Below, in pieces: positions 41,891 to 55,200 of a stretch of DNA of 64,000 bases; within the stretch, counting starts at the first letter, position 1; each line of letters starts with the position of its first letter. The translations under genes were made by a program, and so were the position numbers. The notes under the pieces are model-generated. The model did not search any database and was not told the DNA's origin. It saw only the letters and a program-made list of their open reading frames with translations. The stretch comes from Istiophorus platypterus. Lineage: Eukaryota; Chordata; Actinopteri; Istiophoriformes; Istiophoridae. The DNA is taken from NCBI GenBank assembly GCA_016859345.1, contig CM029122.1, positions 24,560,575 to 24,624,574 on the forward strand, read 5' to 3'.

Positions 41891-42091
41891 GAGGTACAAC
41901 TGCCACCCTTTACAGACCAGGAGAGGATTGGAAGAATACATATTTGTGGCCATATAATTACGTACAACTGCACTTACATAAACAAAACTCCCATCAACTC
42001 TATACAATAAACTATCCAATCTTGTACTAGCTATAGGACAACATTTTGAAAAATGAATGGGAACATGGATCTGACCATGAGTGTTTATAAA

Positions 42092-42140
42092 GTTTACACC
42101 GATCAGCCATAACATCAAAACCGGTAACTTGTTTTAATTT
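42092..42140. mobile_element. Solo terminus of a Tc1-like element
   Basis: TACACCGATCAGCCATAACA followed by TCAAAACC is close to the terminal inverted repeat of a common fish Tc1-like family. No transposase or second end is nearby. Confidence 0.6.
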
Positions 42141-44550
42141 TACGATTGAACGATTAAACTTTCAAAGTGATAACACTGTCATTCAGTCATTAATCACTCA
42201 TTCCTACATTAGTCAAAGCTCGATTGAGGATTTTATGAAAACTCACTGCTGAAAAGGAACCAAATTGGTGAATATAGAACATAGTGAGGTCAATCAAAAT
42301 GACATATGCTGGACGAACTGGTTGGGGAGTCATTGGATGCATTTCTATTAGATGTTAAACAATGTCTATGCTTCAATTTATGATTTATGATTTATTATTA
42401 ATGAGGGGGTTACAATTGGATTGCAAGTAAAGTGACATTAGTATAAGTAAGAGAACCTTTGGTGTGGGCTGAACTGCTCCTCTAAAATGTAAATACAAGA
42501 AGAACAAATGGCCTCATTGGAAGTAACACAGGGCTCCTAGACTTAGCACATCATCAGCTATCTATCTAAAGTAACATTGGTGGCCAACATTGCTAACTAT
42601 CATATCAGCACTGTCCACCCAGAACTGTATGCATTGCGGTTTGATGAAGAGGCCTAGAAAAGGATTTCCTTTAAGGTGATCTTTTCTGACAAAGAGATGA
42701 TTAACAAAATCTTCATTATGACCATGTAACCTGAGCTCCGCTCCCATCTAGTATATAGCAAAAGGGGCAGATTATGTTGCATTCAATGCATTAAAAAAAA
42801 CAGAAAACCTATTCACCTATTGATTAACAAAATCCTTGGTAAATTGCAATCATGTCACCTGAACTCTTACACAAATTAAATGGCAAAGGGGTATATTAAC
42901 ATACTACACTAAAAGTTTAAGTTAGCAAGTAAACCTATGAACATAATATATCTAAAGGCTTAAACACAAACATTTCTCTGACCAAAATGTTGCTTACTCT
43001 CCCATGGAGTATGATATCAAAAAGGAGATAGGTAAGGGCAGGAGACACCCTAAATAGACTATTGACCTTGGAGGACTAGCATGTCAGGTTAAAACTATTC
43101 ACATGGGTTTTTTGTAATTACAATATTACATATTACTGATGTACATCTGACTTTGTTACCAATCTTAATGTCGTATTATTATTTACAGGTGGCAGTAACA
43201 CGTTAAGATATGCAGTAATGTAATTTGTAAACTAGTAAACAAAAATATAAAACAATACTGGATTCAAAATACTTAAAAATTAGCATTGCAAATGTGAGGC
43301 TGGAAATTCTGAGCCTGAAAATGCATTCAATAAGTCTGTTAACATCAAAGGTTTTTTGATGAGTAACTTGATGTGAGTGAAACTTGATGACAAGAAAAAT
43401 CCACAGGGCAACTTAAAGGCCATATCTTCAAATGTTCTCTCATGTATAAGTGAAATACTTGTTTATTTAAAGTATTTACAATAATGTATCAACCGAACTG
43501 GTATGTTAGTTGGCCATATTAGCTTTTTAAGGCTTATTAATCAGATGTAAACAATCAAACTGTTGTATGTTTGAAAGAAAATAGAAAGAAAAAATTGAGA
43601 TTACAATTTTTCTTCTAATACTATAGTAAATAATTAGGGATAACTAGTTCTTAACCTAGAGCATAAGACCAATAACACTACTTTAATTCCATACTTTTTA
43701 TACTGATCCTCAACTGATGAGCATTCTGACTTGTAAGCATTCAGCCAGAAACAATAAAAACCTGAGAGCTTTCAACAACTCATGAGAAATGAAAGGAAAA
43801 GCCAACATGACCTGTCTGAGTGAGGAGTTACTGGTAGTTGGTAAAATTTAGGCCTACTTTTGCTATGTCTGAAGTAAAGGACCCATGCCTCAAAAATGAT
43901 CACAATATTTGACTTCATGACTATAAACTGCATAGAAGACTGAAAATCTCAATGGACATACAGAATCAAAAGTAACTAAGGAAGGCAGAAAAGGGTCATT
44001 CATAACTGGAGAAAAATCCTGCATGCACAGAATGAAACTGTGTGAGAAACAGATTACAGGAGAGATATGCATCTATAAGTGTTTTCCAAAAACAGTAACA
44101 ACTCTTCAAGTACAATTAGTTCAAAAGCATAGAGCAAAAAAGACAGATTTATACAGGTAGCTTAGTGGACAAGAGTTTAACACATTAATTCAGCCCTACT
44201 ACATGTTAGATAAAAGAAACCCTGAACGCAAGTGAATGTTGTTCAGACATCACAAATACACACCTTTGCCAAGGAATTATTAATGCCTTTAGAGGAGAAT
44301 GGGCATGATTGGCCTTTTCAGGCACATGCAGGCACCTTCATACACACACACAAACACAACAGAGAGGGCCCAGGAGGGGAGGGTTATCAAACACTGAGGA
44401 TGAGTAAACTCATGTTGTGAAGCAGTCAGACTAAGAGGAAAGTCTCATGGGTCCAGTAGATAGAGTTGCCAAAGGTTCTGTCCAGACTCTTTCCTACCAC
44501 CTACAAAGCATATTGTGCAAGCTGATAACTTAGGAACAAATGAATAAGAG
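42141..44550. other. Intergenic AT-rich DNA
   Basis: No gene, no recognised repeat; only short chance frames. Confidence 0.6.
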
Positions 44551-44559
44551 TGGTGCATG

Positions 44560-44660
44560 TTAATGAGGGAAAATGACCAGATATGCTAATGAATGTGTCC
44601 CAGTAGCAGCAGCCGGGGAAGGCAGAGGAATAGTGAAAAGTTCGTGGATGCTATCAACAA
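44560..44660. promoter_or_regulatory. Candidate conserved noncoding element with octamer-like motif
   Basis: Contains GATATGCTAATGAATGTG (near-octamer POU-type site) next to a GC-rich GCAGCAGCCGGGGAAGG segment. Confidence 0.22.
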
Positions 44661-45599
44661 GTTCTCAAAAAACCTTTAAGGTGGAATGTGAGAGAGATCT
44701 GCCTGATATTTAATAATTTTATCTCTTAAAATTGATCATCTTCCTTAGAGACATTACAAAGCACTGTTTAGGTTAGTCCCTGCTGTCTTATGTGAACCAT
44801 TGTTTTTCATAACTCTTTTACTGGTCAATATACTGTATTTTTATCCCATATTTGTGCCAGTGCAGGGGATATGTGGTGAACCTGGTATGGGCCAGGGTCA
44901 AAGGCTTGTCCACTGACATCTCATAAAAGGCAACCCGCAGTGAGTCTTAGAGCTGGACTGGCCCAGTAGACCCACACTATTAGCAGTAAAAATGAGCCAG
45001 GGTTTCACATATCCAAAAGTGTAAACTATCCTGTCTGCATTATATTTTAGATCTGTTCCAACACTACATGAATGGAGCCTCCCACTAGAAATGGACTGAA
45101 GTGCAAATTCTTCAATAGTATGTGAAGAAGAAAACAAAGTATGACTAAAGCATGTTTCCTCAATTGCCTCCTTAGTCCTTTTTTTTTTAAGGCAGCTTGA
45201 TTTCTGCATTTGTTATGCATTTGTTTTATTAGTGATCTCCTGCCTAATGATAGCCTTGCTACACAAAAGGAAGAATGAAAATGAATAGTGGTAAATTCAT
45301 AGAAACAGATTAGGGGCCAATATAGAACTGTGCTGTCTGAGGCCTTTCACTTGCAACAGATGTTGAATTCCAAACACTTGCATGTTCGCCCAAAAGACTT
45401 GATATCCAGTGACTCTGTATGCATAACAAAAATCTGCTGCATACACAGAAATGTGTAGCATCCTGGGTGTCCTTGTGTGTTTCCTGATGCATTTTCTCAT
45501 TTCACAGTCGACCCACAATGTTGTCCTTCCTACTCCCTCGGACACAGACTATCATCCGCCCTCCTCTTCCTCCTTCCTCTTCTTCCCCCTCCCTACCTG

Positions 45600-45815
45600 C
45601 AGGACCTGAGCTCATTGTTTTTGCCCTGCTGATTAACCTCTCCCCGCCCCAAGGAATGTCTCACATTGGTTTCAGGATGAATATGGGCTGTGCCGGCACA
45701 AAAACATGCCCAGATTTTTCTAATGAGTTCCAGCCGCTCAGGGCTTTGGGTGAGTTAGCCTGCTGTGATTGGCACCTGCTAAGGAGTAAAAGAGGGGCTG
45801 TAAAAGAAGATGAAA
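45600..45815. promoter_or_regulatory. Candidate conserved noncoding element
   Basis: Balanced block with AAGGAATGTCTCACATTGG (TEAD-like GGAATG) and TTTCTAATGAGTTCCAGCC. Not coding by splice context. Confidence 0.28.
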
Positions 45816-47274
45816 GCAGAGTTTAGCTAAGGGAACACTGGGTCCATCCCACAGCAATCAAATGACAGATCCAAGTTCCATTTGACTGACTGAAATTATG
45901 GCAAGCTTTGATGTGACAAATGTTTAAGTATTACTGTTGATGATTAATGACAAAAATGTTTAATTTCTATCAATTGTGTTGAAATAGACTGTAATTCACA
46001 GTTGAGGATCAAATTAAAATATCACTACTTGGGAAATAATGACTCGTGTGTAAATAGAAATAATGATAATGTTCATTATACATAAACAGTTATTTAAAAT
46101 TAGACTTATGAATGAGCCTTTGATCGAAATTTGACAGATTGCTTTGTAGATTTAAAAAAATAATACAAGATTTTACTACTAGATTAGGCATCTCATTTAT
46201 ATCTGTTCTCCTCTTTATCATTTCACCTGCTGCTGGTTCCAAAAGTGTGTGCCTCATCTGACCTATGCATGAGGTGCCCACATTCTACCTGCACATTTCT
46301 CTTTTATAAATGTCAGTGTGAAACTTGGCATAGACATGGTTTTTGTTAGATGAATCATATGTGTGTGTTCTCATCATATAAATCATTTATGTATGATTTT
46401 ACCATATAATACTAGGCATCCAAGAAAACGTGTGAGTAACAATGTGAGTTGACATGACTCAAAACAAGAAATAAAATTTCTGAGGAAAACAGCACAGAAA
46501 TGTATTTATCTTGATGCCATGTTGGAGGCATGCACAGATTTCAGTATTTTAAAGCTTACTCTAATTGCTTCTGATTGTACTATGCTTCCCTGCAATATTT
46601 AAAAAACTGATCTGCTAACCAGATATCACAGACTGTGTCTCTATCTCATTGTGTGGACCACATTTTATTGAACTATTATTTACCATTTCCTCCACCTGCT
46701 TTACAATAAAAGTCACTCTTTGGATTGTGAAAAGCTTTTAATTTGTAGAAGTAGCAGCAGGAAATTCTATGTTTGTATTAGTAGGAACGCTGCTCTGATA
46801 TAGCAGTAGAAATTAATGATTTGAAAGTAATTAGACTGAAAGTGAAAGGCATGTAAGAGCGAAACTAAAATCCAAGATTCAGTTAGAAGCTATAAAAACA
46901 CTGAGACCTGAGCACAGTAAGACTTGAGGACAGTGAGGCTAAAAACGGATCTTTCCCTGTAGTTGCTACCACAGCCACATGTGCTGGGCAAGTCAGTTTA
47001 GTGAAAGACATGGCGTTGGTTTGAGGAGAAAACAATCATGTGTTGGCATCAGTATCATCCTTAATCTATGAGGATAAGACATGATGACTTTGACTTAGCC
47101 CTATCGCATTCATTTGTAACTTTGAGGTTGTATTTTAGCAGAGACTTTTAAAAAAATACCAGACTTTAAGGTCAATAAACCCAGCAGTGTGCAGCTGTGT
47201 TGGTCAGGTTCCCTCTCTCTCAGCCTTTTCTAGTTGTGGTCAAGAGACTGGTCTTAGACAGAAGGGTGTAACAA

Positions 47275-47660
47275 AAGCATGTCTGCTTTGTTTTGGGAAA
47301 TGAGGCACAGGATCACATCGACAGGCTCATGCAGCAGTGCACAGCCAGTCCCAGACTCTAAGGTTAGACATGCCTGCTCGCTGCCTGGTCACCCTGACAG
47401 GACCTCCCCAGCAGGAGTGATGCTTCACATAATGGTAAATCAATTTTATTTTTGTTGCCTGGGTAGGTGGGCTTAAGGAATAATTACTCAGACAAGAGGC
47501 GAGGAGACAGGGGAGAGAAAGAGGCTGTCCTCACAGCTTATCCACTGCGGTCTTCCTGCTCCTGCGCTGATGTGAAACCAATACCATTATCCAGTTAAAT
47601 CCGCCATGGACTGCTCTGGCTCTGCTAGAAAAACAGCAGTGTGAGGCTGCGCCATCGATG
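47275..47660. promoter_or_regulatory. Candidate conserved noncoding element
   Basis: About 380 bases of complex sequence with GGAATAATTACTCAGACAAG and GTGAAACCAATACCATTATC (CCAAT). No convincing exon. Confidence 0.25.
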
Positions 47661-47831
47661 TGTAGAGCTCCTTAATGAGATTCCTTGGGGTGCATTTTCA
47701 AATTGCTAGGATTTCATGATTTTTCCAGCTTTGACTTCTTTTTGTCTGGCTAGTGGGTCCACAGGGAGGCAACAAATGATTACACACTTAAACACTCCAG
47801 TGCTCTTTCAGGACACTTCATTTGTTACAGA

Positions 47832-48056
47832 CCCCCCCCCCCCAAACCCATTATCCCTTAACGTGGCAAGCTTTGCTGTTAGTGATCAATACATACATAT
47901 ATATGTATGTGTGTGTGTCTATAAGTATGTGTTTGGGTGTGTGTGCATGTACAAACGTGTGTGTATGTGTTTGTGTATGTATGTGTGTGTGTAGTTAGAT
48001 AGATAGCATGATAGATAGATTGACGGACAGATAGACAGTGTACATAGATAGATATG
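47832..48056. repeat. C12 run and complex (TG)n/(GATA)n microsatellite
   Basis: Twelve C at 47832-47843, then interrupted TATG/TG repeats to about 47993 and AGAT/GATA-type repeats to about 48056. Confidence 0.9.
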
Positions 48057-49040
48057 CAAATTACTGTAGGTAGCCAAAGAAGGTGGACTTATCAACAAAC
48101 AGTGATGGAAGGGGATGCAGAATACTCATAATAGACTGCAAAATGTGGAATAAGCTTCATATGGTAGTTTGAGAAAGCTGACAAAATCCATAGTTTACTT
48201 TTCAGTAGCCTTGCTAACTAGGCAAATATTAATTACATACATACTATACAGGACTGAATAAAAGACACTGTTTTTGTCCAGATATTACGTTTGAAAAAGT
48301 GGACGCCACATTACTTTATACACATTTATTATTACACATGTATGTATTGTTGCCATAAAATTAGGAGAGTGTTCGGTAATGAGTTTTGCAGCCATGCAGG
48401 AAACACATTGCTACTAACTGAAAGCAAGACTCCAGAAACCACACATATCTGGGGTCACAGAATCTCATGAGCGGTTTAAAAAAAAAGTCTAAAATATGCT
48501 TACTACAAGAGACAATCATGCCAACCGCTTCTGAGTTGGAGTATATGAGTGAAAAACAGGATGTAGAATTAGTTGCGCTGTGAAAAAAAATCATTAGGCA
48601 AACTACTCGGTGAAGGACTTAAATTATGCACTGACACAAGTATCTTATGTTTGAGTTTTACGAGAGAAAAGGCTTTGAAGATGAGGACGGCATTATCCTT
48701 TTACAAGTGTTTTTTTTTCTTAGCTTTTTTTCCTCAACAATCAACAATCATGGTAACCTAATATCAGGCCAATATGGTACACTGTGAGAAACTTAATGAA
48801 TCAGAGTCAGTGGAGAAGCTTGCTAGTGCTTCTGGTAGCTTGGCTACCCATGTTGGTCATGTGACACATGTCCCAGTGATCCCTAGAAAGTCTCCTACAT
48901 AGTATGCTGCTGTATGGGTTCCCAATATATTTTCTAAGAATTATTTGTCTGTAGTTTTTGATATGCAGTGTGACATCCAATCGCAGTCTCAGCAAGACAA
49001 CCTTCAGATGGGCTGTGGCTAATCAGATTGCATTTCAGTT

Positions 49041-50160
49041 TCAATGTATTCAATTCAACTTAATTTATATGGAACCATATCATAACAGACGTTATCTCAG
49101 GACACTTTCCATATTGAGCAGGTCTAGACCAGACTCCTTATAGTTATAATTTACAGAGACTGATATTTGAAGGCTATGCCTACCATTCAACTTTTGGAAA
49201 CTCTAGTAACCACAAGTAGGCCTACATACTGGAAGTGACGTGTTCTACGGGGGTAGAAATGGATAAAGAGCTTGTTAAGACAGGATGATGTCTGGCCATT
49301 AAGGGCTTTGTAGATGAGGAGGAGGATTTTAAATTGTATTCTGGATTTTACAGGGAGCCAGTGCAGAGAAGCAAAAACAGGAATGATATGATTTCTTTTC
49401 TGACTCCTGTCAATGCTGTATGCTGCAGCATTCTGGATCAGCTGGAGACTATTTAATGTTTTACTGGGACAGCCTGATAATAGGGAGTTGCAATATTTAA
49501 GCCTAGAAGTAACAAAAGCATGTATTATTTTTCTGCATCATTTTGAGAAAGGTGAAAAACGGCAGTCCTTGAAGTTTGTTTTATGTGGGAGTTAAAGGAC
49601 AGATCCTGATCAAAGACAACTCCAAGATTCCTAGCGGTGCTGCTAGAAGTCAGAGCAATGCCATAAGTGTCTCATTAGATGATGTCTTTCTGAGGTGTTG
49701 TGGGCCAAGTGCAATAACTTCAGATTTATCTGAGTTCATTAGCAGGACAGTGCTGGTCATCCAGATCTTTATATCCTTCAGACATGCTTGAAGTTTAGCT
49801 AACTGATTGGTTTCATTGGGCTTTATATATAGATACAATTGGGTATCACCTGGATAACAATTGAAGTTTATGGAGTGTTTCATGATAATATTGCGCAAGG
49901 GAAGGATATATATGGTGAATGGAACTGGTCCAAGCACAGAACCTTGTGGAACTGTGTGACTTATTTTTGAGTAGATGGAGGATTAATGTGCACAAACTGA
50001 AATTGATCTGATAAGTCGGACTTAAATCAGCTAAGAGCGAGTCCTTTGATGGCAATGAAATGCTCCAGTCTCTGTAATAGGATTTGATGGTAAATAGAGT
50101 CAAATGCTGCAACAAGATCTAATAAAAAGAAGTACAGAGACAAGTCCTTTATCCGATGCA
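49041..50160 (-). mobile_element. 5'-truncated, degenerate Rex1/Babar-type non-LTR retrotransposon
   Basis: On the minus strand, frame-shifted pieces follow reverse transcriptase order: AAFDSIYHQILLQRLEH at about 50060-50105, then LGPVPFTIYILPLRNII, the catalytic box as CYPGDTQLYL (49830-49860), where the expected YADD/YxDD has been lost, then KTSSNE, LGVVFDQDLSF and later RMLQHTALTGVRK, characteristic of the C-terminal region of Rex1-like LINEs. The 3' end reads GTTGAATTGAATACATTG, the short-repeat tail usual for this clade. Multiple stops and shifts; the 5' end is truncated near 50160. Inactive. Confidence 0.85.
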
Positions 50161-50589
50161 GTTAGAATATCATTTATCTACAAGCATTCAGGCTACACCA
50201 TTTATACATACTGTTTATTTTAAGATATCTCATGTTCACACCAAATGGAAATGGATTCAGTTAGATAAATAGTTACCTGTGGCCATACTAACCTATGAGA
50301 TCACTCAAATTATAATTATGCAAAAAGCAAGATGGTGTGGATTGATGGCATACAGATCCTACAGGCTGCTATCTCCCCCTTTTCCAAACTTACAGTTCAA
50401 ACACTAAATCAAAACTCCTCTCTTTCCCAGTTCGTCCCCTCCTCCATTCTCCCAATCCTCCCATTTCCTCACATTGCTTGCTTCGCAGCAGGCTGTGAAT
50501 CTTTTGTGAAATGTGTGACAAACACAATGAAGGTTTAAGATGACTGAACTTGGGGTTGAAATCTGGATGCATCTCTTCCCCACCCAATT

Positions 50590-50900
50590 AACATGGAGTC
50601 AATAGAGAGCAAATTAAAAAGCCCCTGGGTGGTGGACCTTGCCAGAAAATGCCAACGAAATCAATTCGGTCAAGGCCAGAACAAAGGCGTGAACCTCCTG
50701 GTTCTGAAGAGTCCTTCTGAGCTCCCCTGATTAGAGCATGGGGAGATTACTTAGGCCCTTTTCTTTCATGGTGAGGGTAAATGAAGGGAGAGGGTATCCA
50801 TTCACACAGGGCAAAGGGCTGGGGAAAAATGGCCGACTATGGTTTGAGAACCATTGAGGCTGCTCACTGAGGTGTGAACAACCCACCTCCCAAAGACAAC
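50590..50900. promoter_or_regulatory. Candidate conserved noncoding element
   Basis: Unbroken complex sequence, for example GAGCAAATTAAAAAGCCCC, GCCAACGAAATCAATTCGG and CTCCCCTGATTAGAGCATGG. One of the strongest enhancer-like blocks in the desert. Confidence 0.32.
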
Positions 50901-51489
50901 AGTGGGAAAAAAAGGAATTCAGCTCTGGTATGCTGGGTTAAGACAAACACTGGTAAATAGCAGCCTATTCAGTAAAATCACGAAGGGATTTTATATATTT
51001 CCCAAGTAGTTTCCCCTGAATGCCCTAGCCCTTGGCTCTTCTCTATAGACACTATTGTATAATGTGACAGTACTTACAAATATGTTTATGGTATTTATTA
51101 TCTTATTTAAGCTCCAGATGAGTTAAATTTCTCTCATGGATTAATGTATGGTGTGTCACATGGTTAAGAAAATCATACTGAAGCATTTAATGGTGATTTT
51201 GTGTGCCATTCTTGATTGAAAATGCGTGCGATACTGACTTATCCTGATATGGGTAATCCTGTTCATCTGTTTCTCTTTGCTTATTATGCTAAGAATTTTC
51301 AAATGCTGAATGCCCAAGTCCTGAGTACAGCCAGGTTTCTGTTTGATGGATTCTTGACCTTTATTTCAAGAGTTATACGAGGCTGCTTGTTTCAGCAGCT
51401 GAGTTAGTGCCTCCCTCTCCTCCCTTACAACCTTCATAATTAGGTCCCTTCGCTCATCTAACCACTTATATTATGTGACTCCCCCTTGT

Positions 51490-51760
51490 CCAATTTAGTC
51501 ACAGCATGTCAGATTGGAGGTCAGGGATCCCCTTCCATAGGACCTTTAGTAGGTGATCCACTCTCGTTTTAGTTAGAGAGCCCTGTGGAGACACCTTTTA
51601 TTGGGCAAAGCCCTCTCCTGGCAAGATATGAAGCAGTGAGGGAGCTAAACTAATTACAGCTGGTTCTGTCTCCCTCTCCCTCTAAGCCAGGGGCTTACCC
51701 AGCACAATGGGCCTTTAGCAGAATGCCTATCCTCTTTTAGCTCCACAGTTTGGAAGCTCA
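51490..51760. promoter_or_regulatory. Candidate conserved noncoding element with homeodomain site and E-box
   Basis: TAATTA (51651-51656) abuts CAGCTG (51657-51662) within a 270-base complex block that also holds CTTTTATTGGGCAAAGCCC (inverted CCAAT). Confidence 0.32.
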
Positions 51761-52289
51761 GAGGCCTACAAAGAAACTTCCATTAGTGTAATTAGAGGCA
51801 AAATTAAGTGCAGTTTTGTTCTGTGTCTGTACAAAGTTGTTTGGCATGTTTTTGTCTGTCTTTTTTTTTGTGATAGCGGGACCTCAGGATTCCTTTAGCT
51901 TTTTTTGAGCACTAATGAAACATACCCAAGGCTGGGCACCCATATCTGATGAAGGCTCTTTTACTGTTTGTTTTCCTTTTGTGTTGACGCTAAAAGAAAA
52001 TAAATTAATCTTATTCCCTTGGCAACCAGTCTCTGGGGTAATTTGTGAGAGAAGATTACTGTATATCTTTAAAACTGTCCTGCGCATCTTTTTTTTTTTT
52101 TTAATTTTTTTTTCACAATAATAAAATTAAATTGTTGTCTATTTCACATTAAGCTTATTAGTACTGCTACAGAATAACATGCTGGATTTAGCTTGGATAT
52201 AATTGTGTGTGTTTTACCAGAAACATCTGAGCTTAGACAAGGCAGTAAATCTGCATCAAGCTGGTTGTAGCACACCATAAGAGTTGTTA

Positions 52290-52560
52290 GCAGATGTTCC
52301 CTGACTCAGGTCAGTATCATAGCGAACCTGTGAGTCCCTGTCTGAAACTAGCTCATATCTCCCCACAGTATAGAGGCAGGTGTTTAAAGCATTAGCCAAA
52401 CTGAAGGAGCCATAAGGGGAAGAACCAAGTAACTCAAGTTATCCCATCCCAGGAGGCCTGACCCGGGCTGAATGATGGTTTCCTCTGCCCCCTCAGATTG
52501 TCGACCTTGGCCCGGGAGAAGAGTGGATGGAATGCCAGCATGGTTTTGGTAACCTGTAGG
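52290..52560. promoter_or_regulatory. Candidate conserved noncoding element
   Basis: Contains TTCCCTGACTCAGGTCAG (AP-1/Maf-like TGACTCA) and a GC-rich CCTGACCCGGGCTGAATG segment in AT-rich surroundings. Confidence 0.25.
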
Positions 52561-53007
52561 TGTGAAAAGACACTCTCCTTAGAGAGATTTGACAGATTTG
52601 GGGACACTTCTTGTTGCTGGTATCATTTTACTTATGTGAAGTGCTGCTGTCAAACATGTTTCCATTCAGTCAAGACTCTATAGCCAGTTACTGCTAAACA
52701 GCACTTAGTAGTCAGGATAAAGGCAAATACTGCAGTGCTCCTGCTGCATCCGTCTGAGGAAATATTTAAGGAATTCTATTGATATATAATTTATTTAGAA
52801 AAGAAATCAAAGCATCAGGCAAGAAGGCATCAGGCAAATGTCATGAAGTGCATATTAATTTAAACTTTACATTAATGCTGATTCTTTAAAAGTGTTTTAT
52901 GAAATAAACAGCTCTTTCAAAAATGTCCCTTTTTTTCATAGACCTATTCTGGAAGAACATTTTACTTGGTGTTCTTTGCTTAACAACTAACACATACAAT
53001 TCTCATT

Positions 53008-53318
53008 CAAAATATTGGCTCCCTTAAATTTTGAACCCAGAATTTAGTATTTTAGCATGTCCAAGGTTACTGAACAAAAGGAAATTAAAGGTGTGAGACC
53101 AAATATTAGAGAAGGGTGCCAATAATTTTGTCTGGTTTACATTTTGTGTGTGTATTGTTTTAGCATTTGCAAGTTTTGTTTTGTTTTTTTTTTGTTTAGT
53201 AACCTTGGACACATTATTAAAATATTTTGATTATACAGAATTGGTTAATTCCCAATTATTTGCGAAGTTATTCTAAATTCTGTACTTAAAATTCATGGGT
53301 ACCAAAAAATTTAACTGG
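53008..53318. mobile_element. Nested inverted-repeat element (MITE-like, Tc1-type ends)
   Basis: Outer arms: CTTAAATTTTGAACCCAGAA (left) against CTAAATTCTGTACTTAAAAT (right), inverted. Inner arms: TGTCCAAGGTTACTGAACAA at 53058 and TTTGTTTAGTAACCTTGGAC ending at 53210, nearly perfect inverted copies. The centre includes GGGTGCCAATAATTTTGTC, typical of fish Tc1-like ends. No coding capacity. Confidence 0.6.
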
Positions 53319-53929
53319 TTCTTTACATGCAGGAATAATTATGTTCATATGCATTAGGTAAAACTTTTTTCTTTAATAAAAACACTTTGAATTGCCTGTG
53401 TTTGAAAGGTGCTTTATAAAAGGGAAAGCCTTCATTGCCTTATATTTGGGCCAGATTAACTGATTATAGTGCCAGTGATGTTGCACTACCATTCATCTCC
53501 ATTTCCTTCTGCTCTCTGTTCAATATGTACAGTTTATATTTGCTAGAATATTACCTGGCTCCAGGTCCACTTTGTAGGAATTTGAATAAATATATTAATA
53601 CAGGAATATGCATCATTTAAGAATAATACTGAAATAATGAAGACGTTAAAACAAAAGGCATTAAAATGGGATAGTAAAGCACCCACTTTAAGATCCTTAT
53701 TAGATCAATTAATACTGTGCTTTATGGGCTCATATTTCCTAAAAGATTTTATACTAAATTAGCCAAAAACAGTTGATACACATTATGCATTGGAGCATAA
53801 AAAAATCCAATTTGTGTGTCCTTTTTAAATCTCTAAATAAAACTTAGATAACATATTGCTACTGGACGCAGACGGATGACTAGTACAGAATGGAACAACA
53901 GTGTTATCAACGTCCTTTCTTTGTAATCC

Positions 53930-54265
53930 TTTCTATAATTTCATGATAATTAGTATGGGGACGGGGATCGATTTTTAGCCGTCATTGTGATGATGACAGC
54001 CACTGGTGTCCCCTTCAGCTGTGTTTCATCTTGCACTTACACCGTCAAATTGAGGATCTGTCTTTCATTGGCTAATGGGCCCATCTTGCTTCATGGAAGA
54101 AGTTAGTTCCCAGAGGAAGGGGGTCTGATTCAGAATGTGGCTTGGGAGGTTGATGTCTTCTTCTCCCCAGCTGGCTCTTTTTCTTTCACTCATTAGCTGT
54201 TTCCCAAGCAACGATCTGAGTGTAATTGTAATGGTGATATTAAGAAGAAACTGCTCACATTGACA
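53930..54265. promoter_or_regulatory. Candidate conserved noncoding element
   Basis: About 330 complex bases with CATGATAATTAGTATGGGG, GTCATTGTGATGATGACAGC and TTTCATTGGCTAATGGGCCC. The most enhancer-like block seen; the 72-codon minus frame inside has no domain. Confidence 0.35.
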
Positions 54266-54413
54266 AATAGGAACAGCAAACAAGGCTTGTATCAGTGAAA
54301 GGCTGGAGTTAAAAGGGACAGACCATAGTAAGAGTGGTTACAACAGCAAGATCAACATGCGTCACCATGCTATGAATGGAAACAGTTTACGAATTACATA
54401 TTTTGTAAAAAGG

Positions 54414-54414
54414 C

Positions 54415-54475
<61 letters not shown>

Positions 54476-54480
54476 TGTAT
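54414..54480. repeat. (AT)n(TG)n microsatellite
   Basis: Short AT run followed by about 25 TG units. Confidence 0.95.
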
Positions 54481-55103
54481 GATCATACCAATATTGAAAA
54501 TGTATAGGGTAATAAGCTCATCAAGAGGAGAAGTGGGTGAAACTAACAGAACAGTCCGTTAATTATTTACTATTAAAAGATCCTGGAGTAAATATAGATG
54601 CAATATATGGGTGAAACTAAAATTAATTGCTGATCATTTTACAACCTGTTAAAGATGTGTTCCTTAACTTATCACAGTGGTTTGTATCCAACATGGCTCT
54701 CACTGATACTGCAATTTAAACCTACACTCTTTTGTCTGTGTAAAAGACCTGTGAGAAGCTTGTGAGTAATTAACTGTGCATTGGAGGATTTGAAGGAAAC
54801 AAAACAGCAAAAAACCTCAGCACACATTCACAGGCAGCCTGCACAACTGCTGAGCTTACTGTTGCTGCTTGACCTTAACATTGACATGAAGCATAGAAAG
54901 TTCAGAGTGTTTTTGGAGTCTTGCATATTAAATAATGAATATTGAATATTGAGGATTGAAAATGGGGTTTCTTTTAGCTTTGGGAGGCATTTCATTACTT
55001 GTGAAACATTGTGTGGGCACAAATTTCCAGTTTTCAAATTGTCAATGACAGTATTTGATTTTTGTGAATTATAGTATGTATGCATGAACTTGTACTGCCT
55101 TTT

Positions 55104-55105
<2 letters not shown>

Positions 55106-55194
<89 letters not shown>

Positions 55195-55200
55195 TAAATA
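55106..55200. repeat. (CA)n(TA)n microsatellite
   Basis: About 28 CA units then about 12 TA units. Frames across it are artefacts. Confidence 0.95.

Noticed and set aside
49650..50115. Possible host gene with RT-like sequence
   Set aside because: Order of motifs, frameshifts and tail identify it as a Rex1-like LINE.
54828..55163. 111-codon frame starting with Cys-Val repeats
   Set aside because: Start lies in the (CA)n array; the remainder has no domain.
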